Below are positions 1 to 13,942 of a stretch of DNA of 64,000 bases, in pieces. This stretch comes from Megascapheus bottae (lineage: Eukaryota; Chordata; Mammalia; Rodentia; Geomyidae), in assembly GCA_024803745.1 (NCBI GenBank), contig JANJXV010000049.1, positions 952,501 through 1,016,500 on the forward strand, in the 5' to 3' direction. The notes under the pieces were generated by a model that was not told the DNA's origin, ran no database searches, and worked only from the letters and a program-made list of their open reading frames with translations. A program made the position numbers and the translations under genes. Each line of letters begins with the position of its first letter. Positions within the stretch are counted from its first letter, which is position 1.

Positions 1-840
1 ACCCTAACCCTAACCCTAACCCTTACCCTTACCCTAACCCTAACCCTAAATCTAACCCTAACCCTAACCCTATCTCTAACCCTTACCTTAACCCTAACCC
101 TAATCCTAACCCTAACCCTTACAATTAACTAACCCTAACCCTAACCCTAAAATTAACCCTAACCCTAACCCTAACCATAACCTAACATTTACCCTTAACC
201 TAACCCTAACCCTAAACCTAAACCTTACCCTAACCCTAGCCCTAACCCCTATCTCTTATCTTAACCCTAACCCTAACCCTAACCCTAACCCTTACCCTTA
301 ACTAACCCTAACGTTAACTCTAACCCTAACCCTAACACTAACACTAACACTAAACCTAACCCTAACCATAACTTTAACCCTAAACCTTACCCTAACCCTA
401 ACCCTAACCCTAACCCTAACCCTAAACCTAACCCTAACCCTAACCCTAACCCTAAACCTTACCCTAACCCTAACCTTACACCTAACCCTAACCCTTACCC
501 TTGCCGTAACCCTAACCCTAACATCAACCCTAACCCTAAGCCTAACCCTAACCCTAACACTAAACCTAACCTTAACGCTAACCCTTACTTTCCCTAACCC
601 TAACCCTAACCCTTACCCTAACCCTAACCCTAAACCTAACCCTAACCTGAAACCTAACCCTTACCCTTACCCTAACCCTAACCCTAACCATAAGCCTAAA
701 ACTAACACTAACCCTAACCCTAACCGTAACCTGAACCCTAACCCTTACCCTAACACTTACCCTAACCCTAACCCTAACGCTAACCCTAACCCTTACCCTT
801 ACCCTAACCCTAACCTTAAACCTAACCCTAACCCTAACCC
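1..840. repeat. Leading partial unit of the 3.27 kb higher-order repeat
   Basis: This block starts inside a family-1 subunit. The landmark tatctctaaccctta lies at 71, followed by the AT-rich tail (acaattaacta near 120) and aacctaacattt near 181. It then reaches the tttccctaa mark near 590 and the ccataagcctaaaac mark near 688. Compared with 3583-4115, the stretch before the next landmark at 841 is about 280 bases shorter, so this copy carries an internal deletion. Nothing else is visible in it. Confidence 0.75.
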
Positions 841-922
841 TATCTCTAACCCTTACCTTAACCCTAATCCTAATCCTAACTCTAACCCTTACAATTAACT
901 AACCCTAACCCTAACACTAAAA
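841..922. other. Type example of the family-1 HOR landmark
   Basis: tatctctaaccctta, then cttaaccctaatcc, then the AT-rich acaattaacta and aaaattaaccc. I located the opening string at 71, 841, 2837, 4116, 6105, 7384, 9367, 10646, 12629, 13943, 16203, 17242, 18259, 19292, 20993, 39636, 41884, 47967, 49290, 51575, 52890 and 54580. It is the best single marker of unit boundaries. The odd half-units have acagttaacta in place of acaattaacta. Confidence 0.85.
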
Positions 923-3058
923 TTAACCCTAAACCTAACCCTAACCATAACCTAACATTTACCCTTAACCTAACCATAACCCTAACCCTAAACCTTACCC
1001 TAACCCTAACCCTAACCCCTAACTCTTATCCTAACCGTAATCATAACCCTAACCCTAACCCTAACCTTACCCTTAACTAACCCTAACGTTAACCCTAACC
1101 CTAACCCTAACCCTAACCCTAACACTAAACCTAACCCTAACCATAACCTTAAACCTAAACCTTACCCTTACGCTAACCCTAACCCTAACTCTAAACCTAA
1201 CCCTAACCCTAACCTTTACACTTACCCTAACCCTAACCTTACCTAACCCTAACCCTTACCCATACCGTAACCCTAACCCTAACCCTAACCCTAACCCTAA
1301 ACCTAACCTTAAACCTAACCCTTACTTTCCCTAACCTAAACCATAACCCTAACCCTAACCCTAAGCCTAACCTTAACCCTAACCCTTACTTTCCCTAAAC
1401 CTAACCCTAACCCTAAGCCTAACCCTTACCCTAAACCTAACCATAAACCTAACCCTAACCTAAACCATAAACCTTACCCTAACCCTAACCCTAACCCTAA
1501 CCCTAAGCCTAAAACTAACCATTACCCTAACCCAAACCCTAACCGGAACCCTAACCCTTACCCTAACATTTACCCTAACCCTAACCCTAACACTAACACT
1601 TACCTTTACCCTAACCGTAACCCTAACCCTAAGCCTAACCCTAACCCTTATCCTAACCCTAACCCTAACTCTAACCCTAAACCTAACCCTAAACCTAACC
1701 CTAAATCTTACCCTTTCCCTAACCCTAACCCTAACCCTAAACCTAACCCTAACCCTAACCCTAACATTTACCCTAACCCTACCACTAAACCTTACCCTAA
1801 ACCTTACCCTAAGCCTATCCCTAACCCTTACCCTTACCCTAACCCTAACCCTTACCCTACCCCTAAACCTAACCCTAACCCAAACCCTAACCCTAACCCT
1901 AACCCTAACACTAAACCTAACCCTAACCATAACCTTAACCCTAAAACTTACCCTTACCCTAACCCTAACCGTAACACTAAACCTAACCCTAAACCTAACC
2001 CTAACCCTTACCCTTACCCTAACCCTAACCTTACACCTAACCCTAACCCTTAACCTTACCGTAACCCTAACCCTAACCTTAACCCTAACCCTAACCCTAA
2101 ACATAACCTTAACCCTAACCCTTACTTTCCCTAACCCTAACCCTAACCCTAACCCTAAACCTAACCCTAAACCTAAACATAACACTTACCCTTACCCTAA
2201 ACCTAATCCTAAACCTAACCCTAACCCTAACCATAACTTTAACCCTAAACCTTTCCCTTACCCTAACCCTTACCCTTACCGTAACCCTAACAATAACCTT
2301 AACCCTAACAATAACCCTAACCCTAACCCTAAACCTAACCTTACCCTAACTCTTACTTTCCCTAACCCTAACCCTAACCCTAACCCTAACCCTTACCCTA
2401 ACCCTAACCCTAAACCTAACCCTAACCTGAACCCTAACCCTTACCCTTACCCTAACCCTAACCCTAACCATAAGCCTAAAACTAACCCTAACCCTAGCCC
2501 TAATCCTTACCTGAACCCTAACCCTTACCCGAACCCTAACCGTAACCCTAAACCTTACCCTTACTCTAACCCTAACCCTAACCCTTACCCTAAATCTAAC
2601 CCTAACCCTAACCCTAACCCTTACCTTAAACCTAACCCTAAACCTAAACCTTACCCTTACCCTAATCCTAACCCTAACCCTCACCTTAACACTAAACATA
2701 ACCCTAAACCCAACCCTAAACCTAACCGTTACCCTAACCCTAACCTTAACCCCAACACTAAACCTAACCCTAACCCTAACCCTAACCCTTACCCTTACCC
2801 TAACCGTAACCCGAAACCTAACCCTAAACCTAACCCTATCTCTAACCCTTACCTTAACCCTAACCCTAATCCTAACCCTAAACCTTACAGTTAACTAACC
2901 CTAACCCTAACCCTAAAATTAACCCTAAACCTAACCCTAACACTAACCCTAACATTTACCCTTAACCTAACCCTAACCCTAACCCTAAACCTTACCCTAA
3001 CCCTAACCCCTAATCCTTACCCTAACCCTAACCCTAACCCTAACCCCAAACATTACCC

Positions 3059-3066
3059 TTAATTAA
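3059..3066. other. TTAATTAA site (one per 3.27 kb HOR)
   Basis: An 8-base palindrome, TTAATTAA, made by a variant within the array. The others I located are at 6327, 9589, 12845 and 51797, at spacings 3,268, 3,262 and 3,256 in the tandem block. It is the recognition site of PacI. Confidence 0.85.
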
Positions 3067-4115
3067 CCCTAACATTAACTCTAACCCTAACACTAACCCT
3101 AACCCTAACACTAAACCTAACCCTAACCCTAACCCTTACCCTTACCCTAACCCTAACCCTACACCTAACCCTAACCCTTACTCTTACCGTAACGCTAACC
3201 CTAACCTTAACGCTAATCCTAACCCTAAACTTAACCTTAACCATAACCCTTACTTTCCCTAACCCTAACCCTAACCGTAAACCTAAACCTAACCCTAAAC
3301 CTAAACATAACACTTACCCTTACACTAAACCTAATCCTAAACCTAACCCTAACCCTAACCTTACACCTAACCCTAACCTTTACCCTTACCCTAACCCTGA
3401 CCCTAACCCTAAACATAACCCTAAACTTACACCTAACCCTAAACCTTACCCTTACCCTAACCCTAACCCTAACCCTTACCCTAACCCTAACCTTACACCT
3501 AACCCTAACCCTTACCATTACCGTAACCCTAACCCTAATATTAACCCTAACCCTAACCCTAACCCTAAACCTAACCTTAACCCTAACCCTTACTTTCCCT
3601 AACCCTAACCCTAACCCTAACCCTAACCCTTACCCTAACCCTAACCCTAAACCTAACCCTAACCCTTACCCTTACCCTAACCCTAACCCTAACCATAAGC
3701 CTAAAACTAACCCTAACCCTAACCCTAACCCTAACCTGAACCCTAACCCTTACCCTAACACTTACCCTAACCCTAACCCTAACCTGAACCCTAACCCTTA
3801 CCCAAACCCTAACCGTAACCCTAAACCTTACCCTTACTGTAAACCTAAATGTAACCCTTACCCTAAATCTAACCCTAACCCTAACCCTAACCCTTACCCT
3901 TACCTTAAACCTAAACCTAAACCTAAACCTTACCCTTACCCTAATCCTAACCCTAACCCTAACCTTAACACTAAACATAACCCTAAACCTAACCCTAACC
4001 CTAAACGTTACCCTAACCCTAACCTTAACCCCAACACTAAACCTAACCCTAACCCTAACACTAACCCTTACCCTTACCCTAACCCTAACCTTAAACCTAA
4101 CCCTAACCCTAACCC

Positions 4116-7100
4116 TATCTCTAACCCTTACCTTAACCCTAATCCTAATCCTAACTCTAACCCTTACAATTAACTAACCCTAACCCTAACACTAAAATTA
4201 ACCCTAAACCTAACCCTAACCATAACCTAACATTTACCCTTAAACTAACCATAACCCTAACCCTAAACCTTACCCTAACCCTAACCCTAAACCCTAACTC
4301 TTATCCTAACCGTAACCATAACCCTAACCCTAACCCTAACCTTACCCTTAACTAACCCTAACGTTAACCCTAACCCTAACCCTAACCCTAACCCTAACAC
4401 TAAACCTAACCCTAACCATAACTTTAAACCTAAACCTTACCCTTACGCTAACCCTAACCCTAACTCTAAACCTAACCCTAACCCTAACCTTTACACTTAC
4501 ACTAATCCTAACCTTACCTAACCCTAACCCTTACCATTACCGTAACCCTAACCCTAACCCTAACCCTAAACCTAACCTTAAACCTAACCCTTACTTTCGC
4601 TAACCTTAACCATAACCCTAACCCTAACCCTAAGCCTAACCTTAACCCTAACCCTTACTTTCCCTAAACCAAACCCTAACCCTAACCCTAACCCTTACCC
4701 TAAACCTAACCCTAAACCTAACCCTAACATAAACCATAAACCTTACCCTAAGCCTAACCCTAACCCTAACCCTAAGCCTAAAACTAACCATTACCCTAAC
4801 CCAAACCCTAACCGGAACCCTAACCCTTACCCTAACATTTACCCTAACCCTAACCCTAACACTAACACTTACCTTTACCCTAACCGTAACCCTAACCCTA
4901 AGCCTAACCCTAACCCTTATCCTAACCCTAACCCTAACTCTAACCCTAAACCTAACCCTAAACCTAACCCTAAATCTTACCCTTTCCCTAACCCTAACCC
5001 TAACCCTAAACCTAACCCTAACCCTAACCCTAGCATTTACCCTAACCCTACCACTAAACCTTACCCTAAACCATACCCTAACCCTAACCCTAACCCTTAC
5101 CTTACCCTAACCCTAACCCTTACCCTACCCCTAAACCTAACCCTAACCCAAACCCTAACCCTAACCCTAGCCCTAACACTAAACCTAACCCTAACCATAA
5201 CCTTAACCCTAAAACTTACCCTTACCCTAACCCTAACCGTAACACTAAACCTAACCCTAAACCTAACACTAACCCTTACCCTTACCCTAACCCTAACCTT
5301 ACACCTAACCCTAACCCTTAACCTTACCGTAACCCTAACCCTAACCTTAACCCTAACCCTAACCCTAAACATAACCTTAACCCTAACCCTTACTTTCCCT
5401 AACCCTAACCCTAACCCTAAACCTAAACCTAACCCTAAACCTAAACATAACACTTACCCTTACCCTAAACCTAATCCTAAACCTAACCCTAACCCTAACC
5501 ATAACTTTAACCCTAAACCTTTCCCTTACCCTAACCCTTACCCTTACCGTAACCCTAACAATAACCTTAACCCTAACAATAACCCTAACCCTAACCCTAA
5601 ACCTAACCTTACCCTAACTCTTACTTTCCCTAACCCTAACCCTAACCCTAACCCTAACCCTTACCCTAACCCTAACCCTAAACCTAACCCTAACCTGAAC
5701 CCTAACCCTTACCCTTACCCTAACCCTAACCCTAACCATAAGCCTAAAACTAACCCTAACCCTAACCCTAACCCTAACCTGACACCTAACCCTTACCCGA
5801 ACCCTAACCGTAACCCTAAACCTTACCCTTACTCTAACCCTAACCCTAACCCTTACCCTAAATCTAACCCTAACCCTAACCCTAACCCTTACCTTAAACC
5901 TAACCCTAAACCTAAACCTTACCCTTACCCTAATCCTAACCCTAACCCTCACCTTAACACTAAACATAACCCTAAACCCAACCCTAAACCTAACCGTTAC
6001 CCTAACCCTAACCTTAACCCCAACACTAAACCTAACCCTAACCCTAACCCTAACCCTTACCCTTACCCTAACCGTAACCCGAAACCTAACCCTAAACCTA
6101 ACCCTATCTCTAACCCTTACCTTAACCCTAACCCTAATCCTAACCCTAAACCTTACAGTTAACTAACCCTAACCCTAACCCTAAAATTAACCCTAAACCT
6201 AACCCTAACACTAACCCTAACATTTACCCTTAACCTAACCCTAACCCTAACCCTAAACCTTACCCTAACCCTAACCCCTAATCCTTACCCTAACCCTAAC
6301 CCTAACCCTAACCCCAAACATTACCCTTAATTAACCCTAACATTAACTCTAACCCTAACACTAACCCTAACCCTAACACTAAACCTAACCCTAACCCTAA
6401 CCCTTACCCTTACCCTAACCCTAACCCTACACCTAACCCTAACCCTTACTCTTACCGTAACGCTAACCCTAACCTTAACGCTAATCCTAACCCTAAACTT
6501 AACCTTAACCATAACCCTTACTTTCCCTAACCCTAACCCTAACCGTAAACCTAAACCTAACCCTAAACCTAAACATAACACTTACCCTTACACTAAACCT
6601 AATCCTAAACCTAACCCTAACCCTAACCTTACACCTAACCCTAACCTTTACCCTTACCCTAACCCTGACCCTAACCCTAAACATAACCCTAACCTTACAC
6701 CTAACCCTAAACCTTACCCTTACCCTAACCCTAACCCTAACCCTTACCCTAACCCTAACCTTACACCTAACCCTAACCCTTACCATTACCGTAACCCTAA
6801 CCCTAATATTAACCCTAACCCTAACCCTAACCCTAAACCTAACCTTAACCCTAACCCTTACTTTCCCTAACCCTAACCCTAACCCTAACCCTAACCCTTA
6901 CCCTAACCCTAACCCTAAACCTAACCCTAACCCTTACCCTTACCCTAACCCTAACCCTAACCATAAGCCTAAAACTAACCCTAACCCTAACCCTAACCCT
7001 AACCTGAACCCTAACCCTTACCCTAACACTTACCCTAACCCTAACCCTAACCTGAACCCTAACCCTTACCCAAACCCTAACCGTAACCCTAAACCTTACC

Positions 7101-7383
7101 CTTACTGTAAACCTAAATGTAACCCTTACCCTAAATCTAACCCTAACCCTAACCCTAACCCTTACCCTTACCTTAAACCTAAACCTAAACCTAAACCTTA
7201 CCCTTACCCTAATCCTAACCCTAACCCTAACCTTAACACTAAACATAACCCTAAACCTAACCCTAACCCTAAACGTTACCCTAACCCTAACCTTAACCCC
7301 AACACTAAACCTAACCCTAACCCTAACACTAACCCTTACCCTTACCCTAACCCTAACCTTAAACCTAACCCTAACCCTAACCC
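4116..7383. repeat. 3.27 kb HOR, tandem copy 2 (3,268 bp)
   Basis: Landmarks at 4116, 6105 and the next unit start at 7384 keep the spacing 1989 + 1279. The TTAATTAA site is at 6327, exactly 3,268 after the one in copy 1. By eye it is nearly identical to copy 3: I noticed only scattered substitutions (for example ccatac near 5071 against ccttac near 8339) and one 6-base length change. Such identity in a degenerate array implies recent duplication or ongoing homogenisation. Confidence in the repeat is high; boundaries are conventional because the repeat is tandem. Confidence 0.9.
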
Positions 7384-10300
7384 TATCTCTAACCCTTACC
7401 TTAACCCTAATCCTAATCCTAACTCTAACCCTTACAATTAACTAACCCTAACCCTAACACTAAAATTAACCCTAAACCTAACCCTAACCATAACCTAACA
7501 TTTACCCTTAAACTAACCATAACCCTAACCCTAAACCTTACCCTAACCCTAACCCTAAACCCTAACTCTTATCCTAACCGTAACCATAACCCTAACCCTA
7601 ACCCTAACCTTACCCTTAACTAACCCTAACGTTAACCCTAACCCTAACCCTAACCCTAACCCTAACACTAAACCTAACCCTAACCATAACTTTAAACCTA
7701 AACCTTACCCTTACGCTAACCCTAACCCTAACTCTAAACCTAACCCTAACCCTAACCTTTACACTTACACTAATCCTAACCTTACCTAACCCTAACCCTT
7801 ACCATTACCGTAACCCTAACCCTAACCCTAAACCTAAACCTAACCTTAAACCTAACCCTTACTTTCGCTAACCTTAACCATAACCCTAACCCTAACCCTA
7901 AGCCTAACCTTAACCCTAACCCTTACTTTCCCTAAACCAAACCCTAACCCTAACCCTAACCCTTACCCTAAACCTAACCCTAAACCTAACCCTAACATAA
8001 ACCATAAACCTTACCCTAAGCCTAACCCTAACCCTAACCCTAAGCCTAAAACTAACCATTACCCTAACCCAAACCCTAACCGGAACCCTAACCCTTACCC
8101 TAACATTTACCCTAACCCTAACCCTAACACTAACACTTACCTTTACCCTAACCGTAACCCTAACCCTAAGCCTAACCCTAACCCTTATCCTAACCCTAAC
8201 CCTAACTCTAACCCTAAACCTAACCCTAAACCTAACCCTAAATCTTACCCTTTCCCTAACCCTAACCCTAACCCTAAACCTAACCCTAACCCTAACCCTA
8301 GCATTTACCCTAACCCTACCACTAAACCTTACCCTAAACCTTACCCTAACCCTAACCCTAACCCTTACCTTACCCTAACCCTAACCCTTACCCTACCCCT
8401 AAACCTAACCCTAACCCAAACCCTAACCCTAACCCTAGCCCTAACACTAAACCTAACCCTAACCATAACCTTAACCCTAAAACTTACCCTTACCCTAACC
8501 CTAACCGTAACACTAAACCTAACCCTAAACCTAACACTAACCCTTACCCTTACCCTAACCCTAACCTTACACCTAACCCTAACCCTTAACCTTACCGTAA
8601 CCCTAACCCTAACCTTAACCCTAACCCTAACCCTAAACATAACCTTAACCCTAACCCTTACTTTCCCTAACCCTAACCCTAACCCTAAACCTAAACCTAA
8701 CCCTAAACCTAAACATAACACTTACCCTTACCCTAAACCTAATCCTAAACCTAACCCTAACCCTAACCATAACTTTAACCCTAAACCTTTCCCTTACCCT
8801 AACCCTTACCCTTACCGTAACCCTAACAATAACCTTAACCCTAACAATAACCCTAACCCTAACCCTAAACCTAACCTTACCCTAACTCTTACTTTCCCTA
8901 ACCCTAACCCTAACCCTAACCCTTACCCTAACCCTAACCCTAAACCTAACCCTAACCTGAACCCTAACCCTTACCCTTACCCTAACCCTAACCCTAACCA
9001 TAAGCCTAAAACTAACCCTAACCCTAACCCTAACCCTAACCTGACACCTAACCCTTACCCGAACCCTAACCGTAACCCTAAACCTTACCCTTACTCTAAC
9101 CCTAACCCTAACCCTTACCCTAAATCTAACCCTAACCCTAACCCTAACCCTTACCTTAAACCTAACCCTAAACCTAAACCTTACCCTTACCCTAATCCTA
9201 ACCCTAACCCTCACCTTAACACTAAACATAACCCTAAACCCAACCCTAAACCTAACCGTTACCCTAACCCTAACCTTAACCCCAACACTAAACCTAACCC
9301 TAACCCTAACCCTAACCCTTACCCTTACCCTAACCGTAACCCGAAACCTAACCCTAAACCTAACCCTATCTCTAACCCTTACCTTAACCCTAACCCTAAT
9401 CCTAACCCTAAACCTTACAGTTAACTAACCCTAACCCTAACCCTAAAATTAACCCTAAACCTAACCCTAACACTAACCCTAACATTTACCCTTAACCTAA
9501 CCCTAACCCTAATCCTAAACCTTACCCTAACCCTAACCCCTAATCCTTACCCTAACCCTAACCCTAACCCTAACCCCAAACATTACCCTTAATTAACCCT
9601 AACATTAACTCTAACCCTAACACTAACCCTAACCCTAACACTAAACCTAACCCTAACCCTAACCCTTACCCTTACCCTAACCCTAACCCTACACCTAACC
9701 CTAACCCTTACTCTTACCGTAACGCTAACCCTAACCTTAACGCTAATCCTAACCCTAAACTTAACCTTAACCATAACCCTTACTTTCCCTAACCCTAACC
9801 CTAACCGTAAACCTAAACCTAACCCTAAACCTAAACATAACACTTACCCTTACACTAAACCTAATCCTAAACCTAACCCTAACCCTAACCTTACACCTAA
9901 CCCTAACCTTTACCCTTACCCTAACCCTGACCCTAACCCTAAACATAACCCTAACCTTACACCTAACCCTAAACCTTACCCTTACCCTAACCCTAACCCT
10001 AACCCTTACCCTAACCCTAACCTTACACCTAACCCTAACCCTTACCATTACCGTAACCCTAACCCTAATATTAACCCTAACCCTAACCCTAACCCTAAAC
10101 CTAACCTTAACCCTAACCCTTACTTTCCCTAACCCTAACCCTAACCCTAACCCTAACCCTTACCCTAACCCTAACCCTAAACCTAACCCTAACCCTTACC
10201 CTTACCCTAACCCTAACCCTAACCATAAGCCTAAAACTAACCCTAACCCTAACCCTAACCCTAACCTGAACCCTAACCCTTACCCTAACACTTACCCTAA

Positions 10301-10645
10301 CCCTAACCCTAACCTGAACCCTAACCCTTACCCAAACCCTAACCGTAACCCTAAACCTTACCCTTACTGTAAACCTAAATGTAACCCTTACCCTAAATCT
10401 AACCCTAACCCTAACCCTAACCCTTACCCTTACCTTAAACCTAAACCTAAACCTAAACCTTACCCTTACCCTAATCCTAACCCTAACCCTAACCTTAACA
10501 CTAAACATAACCCTAAACCTAACCCTAACCCTAAACGTTACCCTAACCCTAACCTTAACCCCAACACTAAACCTAACCCTAACCCTAACACTAACCCTTA
10601 CCCTTACCCTAACCCTAACCTTAAACCTAACCCTAACCCTAACCC
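7384..10645. repeat. 3.27 kb HOR, tandem copy 3 (3,262 bp)
   Basis: Landmarks at 7384, 9367 and 10646 (spacing 1983 + 1279). The TTAATTAA site is at 9589. It differs from copy 2 by the loss of one hexamer in the run near 8900-8930 and by a few substitutions, such as taatcctaaacc near 9510. Confidence 0.9.
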
Positions 10646-13260
10646 TATCTCTAACCCTTACCTTAACCCTAATCCTAATCCTAACTCTAACCCTTACAAT
10701 TAACTAACCCTAACCCTAACACTAAAATTAACCCTAAACCTAACCCTAACCATAACCTAACATTTACCCTTAAACTAACCATAACCCTAACCCTAAACCT
10801 TACCCTAACCCTAACCCTAAACCCTAACTCTTATCCTAACCGTAACCATAACCCTAACCCTAACCCTAACCTTACCCTTAACTAACCCTAACGTTAACCC
10901 TAACCCTAACCCTAACCCTAACCCTAACACTAAACCTAACCCTAACCATAACTTTAAACCTAAACCTTACCCTTACGCTAACCCTAACCCTAACTCTAAA
11001 CCTAACCCTAACCCTAACCTTTACACTTACACTAATCCTAACCTTACCTAACCCTAACCCTTACCATTACCGTAACCCTAACCCTAACCCTAACCCTAAA
11101 CCTAACCTTAAACCTAACCCTTACTTTCGCTAACCTTAACCATAACCCTAACCCTAACCCTAAGCCTAACCTTAACCCTAACCCTTACTTTCCCTAAACC
11201 AAACCCTAACCCTAACCCTAACCCTTACCCTAAACCTAACCCTAAACCTAACCCTAACATAAACCATAAACCTTACCCTAAGCCTAACCCTAACCCTAAC
11301 CCTAAGCCTAAAACTAACCATTACCCTAACCCAAACCCTAACCGGAACCCTAACCCTTACCCTAACATTTACCCTAACCCTAACCCTAACACTAACACTT
11401 ACCTTTACCCTAACCGTAACCCTAACCCTAAGCCTAACCCTAACCCTTATCCTAACCCTAACCCTAACTCTAACCCTAAACCTAACCCTAAACCTAACCC
11501 TAAATCTTACCCTTTCCCTAACCCTAACCCTAACCCTAAACCTAACCCTAACCCTAACCCTAGCATTTACCCTAACCCTACCACTAAACCTTACCCTAAA
11601 CCTTACCCTAACCCTAACCCTAACCCTTACCTTACCCTAACCCTAACCCTTACCCTACCCCTAAACCTAACCCTAACCCAAACCCTAACCCTAACCCTAG
11701 CCCTAACACTAAACCTAACCCTAACCATAACCTTAACCCTAAAACTTACCCTTACCCTAACCCTAACCGTAACACTAAACCTAACCCTAAACCTAACACT
11801 AACCCTTACCCTTACCCTAACCCTAACCTTACACCTAACCCTAACCCTTAACCTTACCGTAACCCTAACCCTAACCTTAACCCTAACCCTAACCCTAAAC
11901 ATAACCTTAACCCTAACCCTTACTTTCCCTAACCCTAACCCTAACCCTAAACCTAAACCTAACCCTAAACCTAAACATAACACTTACCCTTACCCTAAAC
12001 CTAATCCTAAACCTAACCCTAACCCTAACCATAACTTTAACCCTAAACCTTTCCCTTACCCTAACCCTTACCCTTACCGTAACCCTAACAATAACCTTAA
12101 CCCTAAAAATAACCCTAACCATAACCCTAAACCTAACCTTACCCTAACTCTTACTTTCCCTAACCCTAACCCTAACCCTAACCCTAACCCTAACCCTAAC
12201 CCTAAACCTAACCCTAACCTGAACCCTAACCCTTACCCTTACCCTAACCCTAACCCTAACCATAAGCCTAAAACTAACCCTAACCCTAACCCTAACCCTA
12301 ACCTGACACCTAACCCTTACCCGAACCCTAACCGTAACCCTAAACCTTACCCTTACTCTAACCCTAACCCTAACCCTTACCCTAAATCTAACCCTAACCC
12401 TAACCCTAACCCTTACCTTAAACCTAACCCTAAACCTAAACCTTACCCTTACCCTAATCCTAACCCTAACACTAACCTTAACACTAAACATAACCCTAAA
12501 CCCAACCCTAAACCTAACCGTTACCCTAACCCAAACCTTAACACCAACACTAAACCTAACCCTAACCCTAACCCTAACCCTTACCCTTACCCTAACCGTA
12601 ACCCTAAATCTAACCCTAAACCTAACCCTATCTCTAACCCTTACCTTAACCCTAACCCTAATCCTAACCCTAACCCTTACAGTTAACTAACCCTAACCCT
12701 AACCCTAAAATTAACCCTAAACCTAACCCTAACACTAACCCTAACATTTACCCTTAACCTAACCCTAACCCTAACCCTAAACCTTACCCTAACCCTAACC
12801 CCTAATCCTTACCCTAACCCTAACCCTAACCCCAAACATTACCCTTAATTAACCCTAACATTAACTCTAACCCTAACACTAACCCTAACCCTAACACTAA
12901 ACCTAACCCTAAACCTAACCCTAACCCTTACCCTTACCCTAACCCTAACCCTACACCTAACCCTAACCCTTACCCTTACCCTAACCCTAACCCTACACCT
13001 AACCCTAACCCTTACCCTTACCGTAACGCTAACCCTAACCTTAACGCTAACCCTAACCCTAAACTTAACCTTAACCATAATCCTTACATTCCCTAACCCT
13101 AACCCTAACCGTAAACCTAAACCTAACCCTAAACCTAAACATAACACTTACCCTTACCCTAAACCTAATCCTAAACCTAACCCTAACCCTAACCTTACAC
13201 CTAACCCTAACCCTTACCCTTACCCTAAACCTAACCCTAACCCTAAACATAACCCTAACC

Positions 13261-13296
<36 letters not shown>

Positions 13297-13942
13297 TTAC
13301 ACCTAACCCTAACCCTTACCTTTACCCTAACCCTAACCCTAACATTAACCCTAACCCTAACCCTAACCCTAACCCTAAACCTATCCTTAACCCTAACCCT
13401 TACTTTCCCTAACCCTAACCCTAACCCTAACCCTAACCCTAACCCTTACCCTAACCCTAACCCTAAACCTAGCCCTAACCTGAAACCTAACCCTTACCCT
13501 TACCCTAACCCTAACCCTAACCATAAGCCTAAAACTAACCCTAACCCTAACCCTAACCCTAACCTGAACCCTAACCCTTACCCTAACACTTACCCTAACC
13601 CTAACCCTAACCTGAACCCTAACCCTTACCCAAACCCTAACCGTAACACTAAACCTTACCCTTACTCTAAACCTAACCGTAACCCTTACCTAAATCTAAC
13701 CCTAACCCTAACCCTTACTCTTACCTTAAACCTAACCCTAAACCTAAACCTTACCCTTACCCTTACCCTAATCCTAACCCTAACCCTAACCTTAACACTA
13801 AACATAACCCTAAACCTAAGCCTAACCCTAAACGTTACCCTAACCCTAACCTTAACCCCAACACTAAACCTAACCCTAAACCTAACGCTAACCCTTACCC
13901 TTACTCTAACCCTAAACTTAAACCTAACCCTAACCCTAAACC
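10646..13942. repeat. 3.27 kb HOR, tandem copy 4 (3,297 bp), second half of a different subtype
   Basis: Landmarks at 10646, 12629 and 13943; TTAATTAA at 12845. The first ~1.5 kb follows copies 2 and 3 closely. From about 12.1 kb the variants change. There is a ~48 bp internal duplication around 12950-13010, a ctagccctaacctgaaacc string near 13468 and altered flanks. The same subtype reappears at about 51.6-52.9 kb. The unit therefore looks like a mosaic of two HOR subtypes rather than a simple fourth copy. Confidence 0.82.

Larger units (their letters stand above)
841..4115. repeat. 3.27 kb HOR, tandem copy 1 (3,275 bp)
   Basis: Bounded by successive copies of the landmark that continues as taatcctaatcctaactc (841 and 4116). 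A second, slightly different version of the landmark lies inside at 2837, so the unit holds two diverged half-units of about 2.0 and 1.28 kb. It carries a TTAATTAA site at 3059. It is homologous across its length to the next copies but shows more point differences than copies 2 and 3 do from each other (for example ctaaacttacac at 3423, ctaaccttacac in the others). The long Val-Arg frames on the minus strand here are consequences of the hexamer. Confidence 0.88.
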
